Part shown: one piece after another, positions 19,229-28,348 of the stretch
Numbering within the stretch: position 1 is the first letter of the stretch
How the letters are laid out: the number at the start of each line of letters is the position of its first letter
Source: Hydrogenophaga sp. BPS33
Lineage (GTDB): Bacteria; Pseudomonadota; Gammaproteobacteria; Burkholderiales; Burkholderiaceae_C
DNA length: 64,000 bases
Direction: 5' to 3'
NCBI RefSeq assembly: GCF_009859475.1
Contig: NZ_CP044549.1
Coordinates: forward strand, 3,224,001-3,288,000
Program-made: the position numbers and the translations under genes
The notes under the pieces: model-generated
Seen by the model: the letters and a program-made list of their open reading frames with translations, nothing else
The model's database searches: none
What the model was told of the DNA's origin: nothing

Positions 19229-20761
19229 ATGAAAATACGCGCACAAATCGGCATGGTGCTCAACCTGGACAAGTGCATCGGTTGCCACACCTGTTCGGTC
19301 ACCTGCAAGAACGTCTGGACCAACCGCCCCGGTGTGGAATACGCCTGGTTCAACAACGTCGAAACCAAGCCCGGCATCGGCTACCCGAAGGAGTGGGAGA
19401 ACCAGGAGAAGTGGCAGGGCGGCTGGATCCGCCGTGCCGACGGCTCCATCGTGCCCAAACAGGGTGGCAAATGGCAGCTGTTGATGAAGATCTTTGCGAA
19501 CCCGCACCTGCCGGAGATCGACGACTACTACGAACCCTTCACCTTCGACTACGACCACCTGCAGTCAGCACCCGAGATGAAGCACGCGCCCACCGCGCGC
19601 CCGCGCAGCCTGATCACCGGCAAGCGCATGGAGAAGATCGAGTGGGGACCGAACTGGGAGGAGATCCTGGGCGGCGAGTTCGCCAAGCGCAGCAAAGACA
19701 GCAACTTCAACGGCTTCGAAGCCGCGCAGAAGGCCATGGTGGGGGAGTTCGAGAACACCTTCATGATGTACCTGCCGCGCCTGTGCGAACACTGCCTCAA
19801 CCCGGCCTGCGTGGCGAGCTGCCCCTCGGGCTCCATCTACAAACGCGAGGAAGACGGCATCGTGCTGATCGACCAGGACAAGTGCCGTGGCTGGCGCATG
19901 TGCGTGAGCGGATGCCCCTACAAGAAGATCTACTACAACTGGAAGAGCGGCAAGGCCGAGAAGTGCATCTTCTGCTACCCACGCATCGAGGCCGGCCAGC
20001 CCACCGTGTGCAGCGAGACCTGCGTGGGCCGCATCCGCTACCTCGGCGTGCTGCTGTACGACGCCGACCGCATCCAGGAAGCCGCCAGCGTGCCCAACGA
20101 GACCGATCTCTACAAGGCGCAGATCGACCTGTTCCTGGACCCGCACGACCCAGCGGTGATCGCGCAGGCGCGCGCCGATGGCATCCCCGACAACTGGCTG
20201 GAGGCCGCGCGCCATAGCCCCGTCTACAAGATGGCGGTGGACTGGAAAGTGGCGCTGCCGCTGCACCCCGAATACCGCACGCTGCCCATGGTCTGGTACG
20301 TGCCGCCGCTCTCTCCCATCACCGCCGCGGCCAACGCCGGGTACCTGGGCGACAACGGCGAGATTCCGGACGTGAGCCAGTTGCGCATTCCGGTGAAGTA
20401 CCTCGCCAACCTGCTGACGGCGGGCGACACCGCGCCGGTGGTGCGCGCGCTCGAACGCATGCTGGCCATGCGCAGCTACCAGCGCGCCAAGCATGTGGAC
20501 GGCGTGATCAACCAGGACGTGCTTGAACAAGTGAGCTTGAGCGTGCGCGAGGTCGAGGACATGTACCAGACCATGGCGATCGCCAACTACGAAGACCGCT
20601 TCGTGATTCCCACCACGCACCGCGAATACGCCGAGAACACCTTCAACATCAAGGGCGGCTGCGGCTTCAGCTTCGGCAACGGCTGCTCGGAAGGGCAGAC
20701 GGAAACCAGCCTGTTCGGCAGCGAGAAAAAGCGAACGATACCCATCAAGGCGGGGGTCTGA
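19229..20761 (+). CDS. narH: Respiratory nitrate reductase beta subunit
   Basis: 510 residues with four cysteine groups for one 3Fe-4S and three 4Fe-4S clusters: C-I-G-C-H-T-C-S-V-T-C at about 16, C-E-H-C-L-N-P-A-C at about 184, C-R-G-W-R-M-C-V-S-G-C at about 217 (the Trp replacing a Cys marks the 3Fe site), and C-I-F-C-Y-P near 244. It passes electrons from NarI haems to NarG. It ends one base before the narJ start. Confidence 0.97.
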   Translation: MKIRAQIGMVLNLDKCIGCHTCSVTCKNVWTNRPGVEYAWFNNVETKPGIGYPKEWENQEKWQGGWIRRADGSIVPKQGGKWQLLMKIFANPHLPEIDDYYEPFTFDYDHLQSAPEMKHAPTARPRSLITGKRMEKIEWGPNWEEILGGEFAKRSKDSNFNGFEAAQKAMVGEFENTFMMYLPRLCEHCLNPACVASCPSGSIYKREEDGIVLIDQDKCRGWRMCVSGCPYKKIYYNWKSGKAEKCIFCYPRIEAGQPTVCSETCVGRIRYLGVLLYDADRIQEAASVPNETDLYKAQIDLFLDPHDPAVIAQARADGIPDNWLEAARHSPVYKMAVDWKVALPLHPEYRTLPMVWYVPPLSPITAAANAGYLGDNGEIPDVSQLRIPVKYLANLLTAGDTAPVVRALERMLAMRSYQRAKHVDGVINQDVLEQVSLSVREVEDMYQTMAIANYEDRFVIPTTHREYAENTFNIKGGCGFSFGNGCSEGQTETSLFGSEKKRTIPIKAGV

Positions 20762-20762
20762 C

Positions 20763-21476
20763 ATGGGCCTGTTTTCCACCCCCCCGAAACCCGCCGTTCA
20801 CACACTGCGTGTGCTTGCCCACCTGCTGCGCTACCCCACCGCCGACCTGCGCGCCCACGCCGCTGAACTGCGCGACGCGCTGCATGCGGAGGCCGCGTTG
20901 CCGGCCGCGCGGCTGGTCGAGCTCGATGCGCTGCTGGCGCACCTGAGCCAGCAGCCCGCGCTGGAGGTCGAGGCCGACTACGTCGAGCTGTTCGACCGCG
21001 GTCGCAGCACCGCGCTGCACCTGTTCGAGCACGTGCTGGGCGACTCGCGCGACCGGGGGCCGGCCATGATCGACCTGATCCAGACCTACGAGAAGGCCGG
21101 GCTCTACCTCGGACCGGCAGAGCTGCCCGACCACCTGAGCGTGCTGCTGGAGTTCGCCTCTACCCAGCCTGCTGCGGTGGCGCGCGAGTTCCTTGGCGAG
21201 AGCGCACACATCGTGCGCGTGATTTTCAGCGCTCTGAAGAAGCGCCAGAGCCCCTACGCCAGCGTGCTGGCCGCCGTGCTGGAGATCGCGGGTGAGAAGG
21301 CCGAGCCCGTGCCCGTGGCCCCCGATCCCGGTGTGGATGAGAGCTGGGCCGAGCCCGCGGTGTTCGGGGGCTGCTCCACCGAAGGTCAGGCGCGGCCCGG
21401 CCAGCCGCAACCCATCCGCATCGTGAAGGCGGCCACCGGTCGCCACCCATCCCCCCCAACAGGAGCACAGGCATGA
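20763..21476 (+). CDS. narJ: Nitrate reductase assembly chaperone NarJ
   Basis: 237-residue TorD/NarJ-type chaperone that supports molybdenum cofactor insertion into NarG. Landmarks are L-L-R-Y-P-T-A-D-L near the N terminus and F-E-H-V-L-G-D-S-R-D-R-G near residue 80, the central helix motif of the family. The C terminus is Pro/Ala-rich. The stop overlaps the narI start by 4 nt (ATGA). Confidence 0.95.
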   Translation: MGLFSTPPKPAVHTLRVLAHLLRYPTADLRAHAAELRDALHAEAALPAARLVELDALLAHLSQQPALEVEADYVELFDRGRSTALHLFEHVLGDSRDRGPAMIDLIQTYEKAGLYLGPAELPDHLSVLLEFASTQPAAVAREFLGESAHIVRVIFSALKKRQSPYASVLAAVLEIAGEKAEPVPVAPDPGVDESWAEPAVFGGCSTEGQARPGQPQPIRIVKAATGRHPSPPTGAQA

Positions 21477-22204
21477 CCTCACTGCACCACTTCCTCTTCG
21501 GCGTCTATCCCTACATCTGCCTGGCGGTTTTCCTCATGGGCAGCCTGGCCCGCTTCGACCGCGACCAGTACACCTGGAAAAGCGATTCCTCGCAGTTGCT
21601 GCGCCGGGGCCAGTTGCGGTGGGGCAGCAACCTGTTCCATGTCGGCATCCTGTTCCTGTTCTTCGGGCACGCCGTGGGCCTGCTCACGCCGCATTTTTTC
21701 TACGAAGGCTTCCTGGATGCCGCGGTCAAGCAGCGGCTGGCCATCTATGCGGGCGGCACCGCCGGTGTGATCTGCTTCGTCGGCCTCTCACTGTTGCTGC
21801 ACCGGCGCATCTTCGACCCGCGCATCCGCCTGACCAGCCACCGCACCGACCTCGCCATCCTGGTCATCCTGTGGGTGCAGCTCACGCTGGGCCTGATCAC
21901 GCTGCCGTACTCGTATGCGCACGCCGACGGCAGCGCCATGCTGGTGCTGGCCGAATGGGCGCAGCGCATCGTCACCTTCCGCCCCGATGCCTCGGCCCTG
22001 GTCAACATGGACTGGCCCTACAAGGTGCACCTGGTCCTGGGCATGACGATCTTCCTGCTGTTCCCGTTCTCGCGGCTGGTCCATGTGTGGAGCGGCTTCG
22101 CCAGCGTGGCCTACCTGGTGCGGCCTTACCAGGTGGTGCGCAGCCGCCGCCTGGGCGTGCCGGCCAATCCGACCAACCCTGCCCACCCTTCCAAGCCCCG
22201 CTGA
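21473..22204 (+). CDS. narI: Respiratory nitrate reductase gamma subunit (cytochrome b)
   Basis: 243-residue membrane subunit with five predicted transmembrane helices and the haem b histidines in the usual helices (H in F-G-H-A-V-G at about 63, and H in Y-K-V-H-L-V-L-G at about 186 and R-L-V-H-V-W at about 203). It oxidises quinol and passes electrons to NarH. The start is coupled to narJ by an ATGA overlap; ppiC begins 24 nt after the stop. Confidence 0.95.
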   Translation: MTSLHHFLFGVYPYICLAVFLMGSLARFDRDQYTWKSDSSQLLRRGQLRWGSNLFHVGILFLFFGHAVGLLTPHFFYEGFLDAAVKQRLAIYAGGTAGVICFVGLSLLLHRRIFDPRIRLTSHRTDLAILVILWVQLTLGLITLPYSYAHADGSAMLVLAEWAQRIVTFRPDASALVNMDWPYKVHLVLGMTIFLLFPFSRLVHVWSGFASVAYLVRPYQVVRSRRLGVPANPTNPAHPSKPR

Positions 22205-22228
22205 TCCACCTCACCCACGGGAGCCCCC

Positions 22229-23086
22229 ATGAGCCAGGACCTTTCCACATCGCCCTCCACCGGTTGCGGCAGCAGCGCCTGCGCTTGCAAAAGCCCTGCG
22301 GCCGCTGCGGCCCCGGCCGAGATCGCCAGCGTCAACGGCATCCAACTGCACAAAGCCGGCGAGGTGCTGGACGCGCAGACCCTGCGCGAGCGCGCCTGCA
22401 CCGAACTGTTGCGCCAGCAGGCGGTGAGCGCCGGCCTGCTGCCGCGCTTCACCGGCGTGAGCGCACCCGAGCCCGACGCCGGCACGCGCAGCGCGATCGA
22501 GGCCCTGCTCGAAGCCGAAGTGCACTCGCCCGAGCCGGGCGCCGAAGAATGCCGGCGCCACTACGAGGCCCACAAGCCGCGCTTCGTCGTGGGCCAGGCG
22601 CTGCACGTTCGGCACATTCTGTTCGCGGTCACGCCGGGCGTGCCGGTGAATGCGCTGGCCCAGCGCGCCGAGGCGGCGCTGCTGGAGCTCTCGCGCCAGG
22701 GGGGGCCCTCCGATCGTTTTGCGCAGCTCGCGAGCGAACTCTCCAATTGCCCATCCAGCGCCCAGGGCGGTGACCTCGGCTGGATCACACCGCAGGACTG
22801 CGCGCCCGAACTGGCCAAGGCCCTTTTCCTGCAGAACGACGCCATCCAGACCGTCGGCCTGCACCCGCGTCTGGTGCACAGCCGCTTCGGCTTGCACATC
22901 GTCGAAGTGCTGGAGCGCGACCCAGGCCGCCTGCCCGAATTCTCCGAGTTGCAGGCACAGATTGCCGCACGCCTGACGCTGCAGTCGCAGGCCACGGCGC
23001 TTCGCCAGTACATGCAGTTGCTGGTGGGTCAGGCACAAGTGGAAGGTGTACAACTGGAGGGAGCAGACACGCCCCTGGTGCAATGA
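22229..23086 (+). CDS. Parvulin-type peptidyl-prolyl isomerase of the nar operon (NifM-like)
   Basis: 285 residues. The rotamase (parvulin) domain lies at about 125-230, with V-R-H-I-L-F-A-V at its start and G-D-L-G-W-I, F-G-L-H-I-V-E-V at its end. Unusual is the N terminus: four cysteines in C-G-S-S-A-C-A-C within the first 20 residues, with no signal peptide, so it is probably cytoplasmic. Its fixed place after narI suggests help in NarGHI maturation, as NifM does for nitrogenase iron protein; this is inference. Confidence 0.82.
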   Translation: MSQDLSTSPSTGCGSSACACKSPAAAAAPAEIASVNGIQLHKAGEVLDAQTLRERACTELLRQQAVSAGLLPRFTGVSAPEPDAGTRSAIEALLEAEVHSPEPGAEECRRHYEAHKPRFVVGQALHVRHILFAVTPGVPVNALAQRAEAALLELSRQGGPSDRFAQLASELSNCPSSAQGGDLGWITPQDCAPELAKALFLQNDAIQTVGLHPRLVHSRFGLHIVEVLERDPGRLPEFSELQAQIAARLTLQSQATALRQYMQLLVGQAQVEGVQLEGADTPLVQ

Positions 23087-23197
23087 CGCCACCTGTCGCC
23101 AGCGCACCACCGGACGACCTGCTGTAGCGTCTGCGGCGCCATCACAAGGCACGCCGCTCGGCGCGGGGGAGCAAATGATCGGAAGGAAACCTCGAAC

Positions 23198-25609
23198 ATG
23201 AAACGCGACGCGCCCAAGAACGCCACCATCGCCATCGGCCAGCAGCCCATCACCCTGGACGTGCTCCAGGAAAAATACCTCAAGGACGGTGAGACCAGCG
23301 AACAAGGCATCTTCCGCCGGGTGGCGCGTGCCCTGGCCTCGGTGGAGCCCGAGGCCGACCGCGCTCTGTGGGAACAGCGCTTCTTCGACAACCTGCAGGC
23401 CGGCGCCATCGGTGCCGGCCGCATCATGAGCGCGGCCGGCACAGCGATCCAGGCCACGCTGATCAACTGCTTCGTGCAGCCCGTGGGCGACTGCATCCAG
23501 GGCGTGGACGAAGGCGGCTACCCTGGCATCTACGAGGCCCTGCGCGAGGCCGCCGAGACCATGCGGCGTGGCGGCGGCGTGGGCTACGACTTCTCGCGCA
23601 TCCGTCCGCGCGGCGCCGAGGTCAAGGCCACCGCCTCGCTGGCCTCGGGCCCGTGCAGCTACATCAACGTGTTCGACCAGTCCTGCGCCACCGTGGAGAG
23701 CGCTGGGGCGCGGCGCGGCGCGCAGATGGGCGTGCTGCGCATCGACCACCCCGACGTGATCGAGTTCATCACCGCCAAGCGCACGCCGGGGCGCTGGAAC
23801 AACTTCAACGTGTCAGTCGGCGTGAGCGACGACTTCATGCGCGCGCTGGCCGACGACCAGCCCTGGGCGCTGGTGCACCGCGCGCGCCCCGGTCCCGCGC
23901 TGCTGGCCCAGGGCGCCCACCAGCGCGCCGACGGCCTGTGGGTCTACCGCAGCCTGCCCGCGTGTGAACTGTGGGACACGGTCATGCGCTCCACCTACGA
24001 CTTCGCCGAGCCCGGCATCCTGTTCCTCGACCATATCCAGCAAGACAACAACCTGCGCTACTGCGAGACCATTGAGGCGACGAATCCCTGCGGCGAACAG
24101 CCGCTCCCCCCCTACGGCTGCTGCGACCTCGGGCCAGTGATCCTGCCGCGCTTCGTGCGCCACCCCTTCGGCTTCGGTGGCTTGCCCACGTTCGACTTCG
24201 AGGCCTTCGAGCGGGTGGTGGCGCTGCAGGTGCGCGCGCTGGACAACGTGCTCGACGTGACCTACTGGCCGCTGCCGCAGCAGCGCGAGGAAGCCGCGGC
24301 CAAGCGGCGCGTCGGCGTGGGTTTTACCGGCATGGGCAATGCGTTGGCCATGCTGTGCGTGCGCTACGATCGCGCCGAGGGGCGCGCCCTGGCCGCGCAG
24401 ATCGCCGAGCGCATGCGCGACGCGGCTTACGCGGCCTCCGTGGCGCTGGCGCAGGAGAAGGGCGCGTTCCCCAAATTCGACGCCGACGGCTACCTGGCCG
24501 AGGGCACCTTTGCCAGCCGCCTGCCCGAGGCGCTTCGCAAGGCGATCCGCACCTACGGCATCCGCAACAGCCACCTGCTGTCGATCGCGCCGACCGGCAC
24601 CGTCAGCCTGGCCTTCGCCGACAACGCGTCCAATGGCATCGAGCCGCCGTTTTCCTGGATGTACCGGCGCAAGAAGCGCGAGGCCGACGGCAGCACCACC
24701 GACTACGCGGTGGAAGACCATGCGTGGCGGCTCTACCGCGAGCTCGGCGGCGACACGGGCCAGTTGCCCGAGTACTTCGTGAGCGCCCTGTCCATGCCGG
24801 CGTCCGACCACCTGGCCATGATGGAAGCCGTGCAGCCCTTCGTGGACACGGCAATCTCAAAAACCGTGAACGTGCCGGCCGACTGCCCGTACGACGATTT
24901 CAAAGACTTGTACAGACAGGCCTGGCACGCACAGCTCAAGGGCCTGGCCACCTACCGGCCCAACGCCATCCTCGGTTCGGTGCTCGACACCAGCGCTACG
25001 CCTGAAACGACGGCGAGCGTGGCCAACGTGGACCCGATGCGCACGGTGATCGAGAGCCGGCCCAAGGGCGCGTTGGCGGCGGTCGCCGACAAGATCGAGT
25101 ACTGGACGCAGGAGGGCCAGCAGACGCTGTATCTGGTCGTCTCCTTCCTGCCGGTGCCGGCGGCCGACGGCTCGGGCATGGTTGAACGGGCGATCGAGTT
25201 CTTCATGCCGGTGGGGCAGAGCGGCGAGTCGCAACAGTGGGTCACCTCCAGCATGCGCCTGCTGTCGCTGGCCGCGCGCGGTGGCTTCCTCGATCGCGCG
25301 CTGAGCGACATGCGCAAGGTGGTGTGGGACCGAGGTCCGGTGCGTCTGGGCACGCACGAAAAGGCCGATGGCACGAGCGTGCCGATGTGGCACGACTCGG
25401 TGGTGGCCGCCATTGCCTATGCGGTTCAGATCCTGATCGCGCAGCGCAACGGGGTCACGCCCGCAAGCCTGCCCCCGCCGGTGGCAGTGGCGCCCACGCC
25501 GGGCGCGATGCCGGGCCGCAAATGCAGCGAGTGTGGCGCGCACGCGATGATCCGCAAGGACGGCTGTGACTACTGCACGCAGTGCGGCCATCTCGGGACA
25601 TGCGGATGA
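23198..25609 (+). CDS. nrdJ: Adenosylcobalamin-dependent ribonucleoside-diphosphate reductase (class II)
   Basis: 803-residue class II reductase. Recognisable parts are the substrate-side cysteine in L-I-N-C-F-V (about residue 90), the finger-loop N-P-C-G-E-Q at about 299, P-T-G-T-V-S-L near 468, and a C-terminal zinc-ribbon-like C-S-E-C-G...C-T-Q-C-G that holds the re-reducing cysteines. It makes deoxyribonucleotides without oxygen, using coenzyme B12, which fits its place after the nar operon. GGAAGGAAA precedes the start. No cobalamin riboswitch fits in the 111 nt upstream. It overlaps the next gene by ATGA. Confidence 0.92.
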   Translation: MKRDAPKNATIAIGQQPITLDVLQEKYLKDGETSEQGIFRRVARALASVEPEADRALWEQRFFDNLQAGAIGAGRIMSAAGTAIQATLINCFVQPVGDCIQGVDEGGYPGIYEALREAAETMRRGGGVGYDFSRIRPRGAEVKATASLASGPCSYINVFDQSCATVESAGARRGAQMGVLRIDHPDVIEFITAKRTPGRWNNFNVSVGVSDDFMRALADDQPWALVHRARPGPALLAQGAHQRADGLWVYRSLPACELWDTVMRSTYDFAEPGILFLDHIQQDNNLRYCETIEATNPCGEQPLPPYGCCDLGPVILPRFVRHPFGFGGLPTFDFEAFERVVALQVRALDNVLDVTYWPLPQQREEAAAKRRVGVGFTGMGNALAMLCVRYDRAEGRALAAQIAERMRDAAYAASVALAQEKGAFPKFDADGYLAEGTFASRLPEALRKAIRTYGIRNSHLLSIAPTGTVSLAFADNASNGIEPPFSWMYRRKKREADGSTTDYAVEDHAWRLYRELGGDTGQLPEYFVSALSMPASDHLAMMEAVQPFVDTAISKTVNVPADCPYDDFKDLYRQAWHAQLKGLATYRPNAILGSVLDTSATPETTASVANVDPMRTVIESRPKGALAAVADKIEYWTQEGQQTLYLVVSFLPVPAADGSGMVERAIEFFMPVGQSGESQQWVTSSMRLLSLAARGGFLDRALSDMRKVVWDRGPVRLGTHEKADGTSVPMWHDSVVAAIAYAVQILIAQRNGVTPASLPPPVAVAPTPGAMPGRKCSECGAHAMIRKDGCDYCTQCGHLGTCG

Positions 25610-25806
25610 GCACGGCCCAGCACATTCCGGCATCGCTGGCCCATGCAAGCCCACAGCCGATGGTCTTGTACGAACGCAGTGCCAGCAAGGTCGATGCGGT
25701 CGAGCGCGAATACGCGCGCATGGTGGCCGACCTGATCCAGACGCGACAGACCGTTCTACCCAAGCGCCTGCTGTCGCCCGCGCCGGCCAACCTGGAGACC
25801 CCATGA
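25606..25806 (+). CDS. Small conserved protein downstream of nrdJ
   Basis: 66-residue protein not recognised by motif. It starts at an ATG overlapping the nrdJ stop by 4 nt and itself overlaps the next gene by 4 nt, so all three are translationally coupled. No cysteines, signal or membrane segment. The M-V-L-Y-E-R-S-A-S-K-V-D-A-V-E-R-E-Y stretch looks like a folded amphipathic start. An accessory role with the class II reductase is suggested only by the coupling. Confidence 0.6.
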   Translation: MSTAQHIPASLAHASPQPMVLYERSASKVDAVEREYARMVADLIQTRQTVLPKRLLSPAPANLETP

Positions 25807-26207
25807 ACATCGAAAACTTCGACGACCTGCTGCGCGCCGCGCGCCGGCAGCCCCTGCCGCAGCGCCTGCTGTTCGTTTTTGCCGACATCGAGCTGCCCGA
25901 CGACGCCACAGAAATCCAGCGGCTCGAATTCGAGCAAGGCGAGGGCGGGGCGCTGGTGCCGCGGATGTGCGTGGACAAGGCGCTGGACGAACTCGAATCG
26001 TTCGAGCAGCTGGCGCGCGAGGCCCAGGCCTACGGCCAGCCCTGGGGCATGGTGTTCGCCGCCGCGCTCTCGGGCTCGCCAAGCCGCTCGCCCAGCAGCG
26101 CTGAGGCTGAGCAGGCGCTGCAGGATATGGTGGAGGCCATCCGCCGAGGCCAGTTGCAGGCCTTCATCCCGTTTAATCCGCAGGGGCAGGCTGTTGTGCT
26201 GGGCTGA
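25803..26207 (+). CDS. Conserved protein of nrdJ operon (annotated elsewhere as RNR-associated)
   Basis: 134 residues, acidic, no membrane segment. N-terminal half reads R-Q-P-L-P-Q-R-L-L-F-V-F-A-D-I-E-L-P and the C-terminal half ends in G-Q-L-Q-A-F-I-P-F-N-P-Q-G-Q. Homologues next to class II reductases in Burkholderiales are often labelled ribonucleotide reductase subunit alpha, a name carried over from the neighbour rather than from a reductase domain, which is absent here. Function unknown; coupling by ATGA overlap supports a shared role. Confidence 0.65.
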   Translation: MNIENFDDLLRAARRQPLPQRLLFVFADIELPDDATEIQRLEFEQGEGGALVPRMCVDKALDELESFEQLAREAQAYGQPWGMVFAAALSGSPSRSPSSAEAEQALQDMVEAIRRGQLQAFIPFNPQGQAVVLG

Positions 26208-26279
26208 GAGGCTGAGAGGGCCTCCACAATGGATATCTCTGGCAAGTCTTTGTGGCGCCCAAACCGGCAAGGCGCGGCT

Positions 26280-26609
26280 TCACAAACCTTCATCGATCAT
26301 GAGACGCTTGTCTGAGACCGCCGCCCAGGTGTCGGCGTCGGGCAGCGCGGGCTTGGTGCGCGAGATGGTCGGCCACGAGCGGGCGAGGCGGGCGTTGATG
26401 TCCAGGAAATCGCGCTGCATTGGCGGCGTGTCTTCTTCCGCATAGATGGCATCCACAGGGCATTCCGGCACGCAGACCGCGCAATCGATGCAGTCGTCCG
26501 GGTCGATCACCAACATGTTGGGGCCTTCGCGAAAAGCGTCGACCGGGCATACATCGACACAATCCGTGTACTTGCAACGGATGCAGGATTCTGTGACGAC
26601 AAAAGTCAT
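26280..26609 (-). CDS. fdxA: 7Fe ferredoxin (FdxA type)
   Basis: 109-residue ferredoxin with C9-x2-C12-x4-C17-x3-C21-P and [12 protein letters not shown] at about 40-51, the arrangement that binds one 3Fe-4S and one 4Fe-4S cluster, followed by the long C-terminal tail of the Azotobacter FdI/FdxA group. It carries electrons in the cytoplasm. The ATG at 26609 has no Shine-Dalgarno sequence of its own, and overlaps the stop of a 27-codon frame upstream, suggesting translational coupling. The nrdJ operon is convergent with it. Confidence 0.92.
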   Translation of the reverse strand: MTFVVTESCIRCKYTDCVDVCPVDAFREGPNMLVIDPDDCIDCAVCVPECPVDAIYAEEDTPPMQRDFLDINARLARSWPTISRTKPALPDADTWAAVSDKRLMIDEGL

Positions 26610-26689
26610 GGGATGTGGCACGTCGCGGCCAACACGGGGCCGGCGCGCAGTGCGTCCAAAAAAAGGGCAGTGGTGTTTCTCACTCTCAT
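26606..26689 (-). CDS. Possible 27-codon leader ORF coupled to fdxA
   Basis: ATG at 26689 preceded by AAGGAG (minus strand, about 26697-26702), 27 codons, TGA overlapping the fdxA ATG by 4 nt. It contains the codons for [10 protein letters not shown]. It has a much better ribosome-binding site than fdxA itself. It could be a true small protein or simply a translation entry point for fdxA. Confidence 0.4.
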   Translation of the reverse strand: MRVRNTTALFLDALRAGPVLAATCHIP

Positions 26690-26760
26690 GGTTTTTCTCC
26701 TTGGCGTAAAAAATCGAATGGGTGATGCCGCTCTGGTGCGGGTGCACCGGAGCATGAGAC

Positions 26761-26996
26761 CTCAAACGCGCACATCGCTCAAGCGTTGCCCAGGGCGAAG
26801 CGGAGGACGCGCTGCGTCGCTACAGCTGGCCGGGCAACGTGCGTGAGCTGGAGCATGTAATCAGTCTCGCGGCGTTGAAAGCCGTGAGCTCGTCGAGGAC
26901 TGTCAGCGCCAGGCGATCCGGCAGGCACTCTCGTTGCATCAGGAAGAGGTGGCGCTGTCTGGCCAGTTCAGGAACGGAACAATGCCCTTTCATTGA
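26761..26996 (+). pseudogene. norR remnant (sigma-54 NO-responsive activator), 3' fragment
   Basis: In frame from 26794 the sequence reads Y-S-W-P-G-N-V-R-E-L-E-H at 26821-26856, the C-terminal hallmark of the AAA+ domain of NtrC-type activators, continuing to A-A-L-K-A. After 26880 the match moves to another frame (L-V-E-D-C-Q-R-Q-A-I-R-Q-A-L-S-L-H-Q, 26889-26942), which resembles the linker to the NorR DNA-binding helix. The N-terminal GAF and most of the AAA+ domain are absent. This is what is left of a frameshifted and deleted gene. The rest of 26690-27055 shows nothing else. Confidence 0.7.
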
Positions 26997-27055
26997 ATGG
27001 GAGACGCATACAGCGAATCACCTGGCGCCATCGCCTCCTCTATATTTGCACAACC

Positions 27056-28318
27056 ATGACCAACACTTTCACAGCAGCCTCGACTGCCGGACCCAAGACA
27101 TCGATCGACAAGAGCAAGATCCGCTTTCTGTTGCTGGAGGGCATTCACCCCTCGGCCATTGCGGTGCTGAAGGCGGCCGGCTACTCTCAGATCGAGAGCC
27201 TGCCCGGTGCACTGGCTGACGACGAACTCAAGGCCAGGATCGCGGATGTCCATTTCGTGGGTATCCGCTCCCGCACCCAACTCAGCGCCGAGGTGTTGGC
27301 CCATGCCAACCGGTTGACGGCGGTGGGCTGCTTCTGCATCGGCACCAACCAGGTGGATCTGAGCGCGGCGCGCGAACGCGGCATTGCCGTGTTCAACGCA
27401 CCGTTCTCCAACACCCGATCCGTTGCAGAACTGGTGCTTGCCGAAGCCATTCTGTTGATGCGCGGCATTCCCGAAAAGAACGCCGTGGCCCATCGAGGCG
27501 GCTGGTTGAAATCGGCCAGCAACGCGTACGAAATTCGCGGCAAGACCTTGGGCATTGTGGGCTATGGGGCCATCGGCACGCAGCTGTCCGTGCTCGCCGA
27601 AGCGCTGGGCATGAAGGTGGTGTTTTTTGATATCGCCACCAAGCTGCCCATGGGCAATTCGCGGCCGCTGACCAGCTTGGCCGAGTTGCTGACCACCGCT
27701 GATGTGGTGAGCCTTCATGTGCCGGAAACGGCCGACACCCAATGGATGATCGACGCGCCACAGCTCGCGCTCATGAAGCCCAATGCGGTGCTGATCAATG
27801 CGTCGCGCGGCAGCGTGGTGAGGCTTGAAGCGCTGGCTAGCGCGCTGCAATGCAAGGCGTTGCTGGGCGCCGCTATCGACGTCTTCCCGCAAGAGCCCCA
27901 CAGCAACCACGACAACTTCGAGTCGCCTTTGCGCGGCCTGGACAGTGTGATCCTCACGCCCCACATCGGAGGCTCAACGCTGGAAGCCCAGGAGAACATC
28001 GGCGTCGAGGTGGCGGAGAAACTCGTCAAATACAGCGACAACGGCACCACCACCTCAGCGGTCAACTTTCCCGAAGTGGCCTTGCCGGCACACCCCGGCA
28101 AGCACCGACTGCTGCACATCCATCGCAATGTGCCCGGCATGCTCTCTCGCATCAACGGCATTTTTTCGGATCACCAGATCAACATTGCCGCGCAATATCT
28201 TCAGACGCGCGAGGACGTGGGTTACGTGGTGATGGACATCGATGCCACCCACTCGGAATTGGCATTGACCCAGCTGACCGAGGTGCCCGGAACGCTGCGC
28301 AGCCGTGTCCTGTTCTGA
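27056..28318 (+). CDS. serA: D-3-phosphoglycerate dehydrogenase
   Basis: 420 residues, E. coli SerA length. N-terminal substrate domain, Rossmann fold with G-I-V-G-Y-G-A-I-G-T at about 168, the arginine in N-A-S-R-G-S-V (about 250), the catalytic histidine in T-P-H-I-G-G-S at about 302, and a C-terminal ACT domain (from about 345) for serine feedback. It oxidises 3-phosphoglycerate in serine synthesis. The ATG at 27056 gives the usual family N terminus; upstream in-frame codons belong to the norR remnant region. Confidence 0.93.
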   Translation: MTNTFTAASTAGPKTSIDKSKIRFLLLEGIHPSAIAVLKAAGYSQIESLPGALADDELKARIADVHFVGIRSRTQLSAEVLAHANRLTAVGCFCIGTNQVDLSAARERGIAVFNAPFSNTRSVAELVLAEAILLMRGIPEKNAVAHRGGWLKSASNAYEIRGKTLGIVGYGAIGTQLSVLAEALGMKVVFFDIATKLPMGNSRPLTSLAELLTTADVVSLHVPETADTQWMIDAPQLALMKPNAVLINASRGSVVRLEALASALQCKALLGAAIDVFPQEPHSNHDNFESPLRGLDSVILTPHIGGSTLEAQENIGVEVAEKLVKYSDNGTTTSAVNFPEVALPAHPGKHRLLHIHRNVPGMLSRINGIFSDHQINIAAQYLQTREDVGYVVMDIDATHSELALTQLTEVPGTLRSRVLF

Positions 28319-28348
28319 GACCCACGGGACCATGGCATTTCCTCGGAG

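Noticed and set aside
26839..27219. Plus-strand frame starting M-R-E-L-E-H as a separate gene
   Set aside because: It is the norR remnant running on into the start of serA in a wrong frame.
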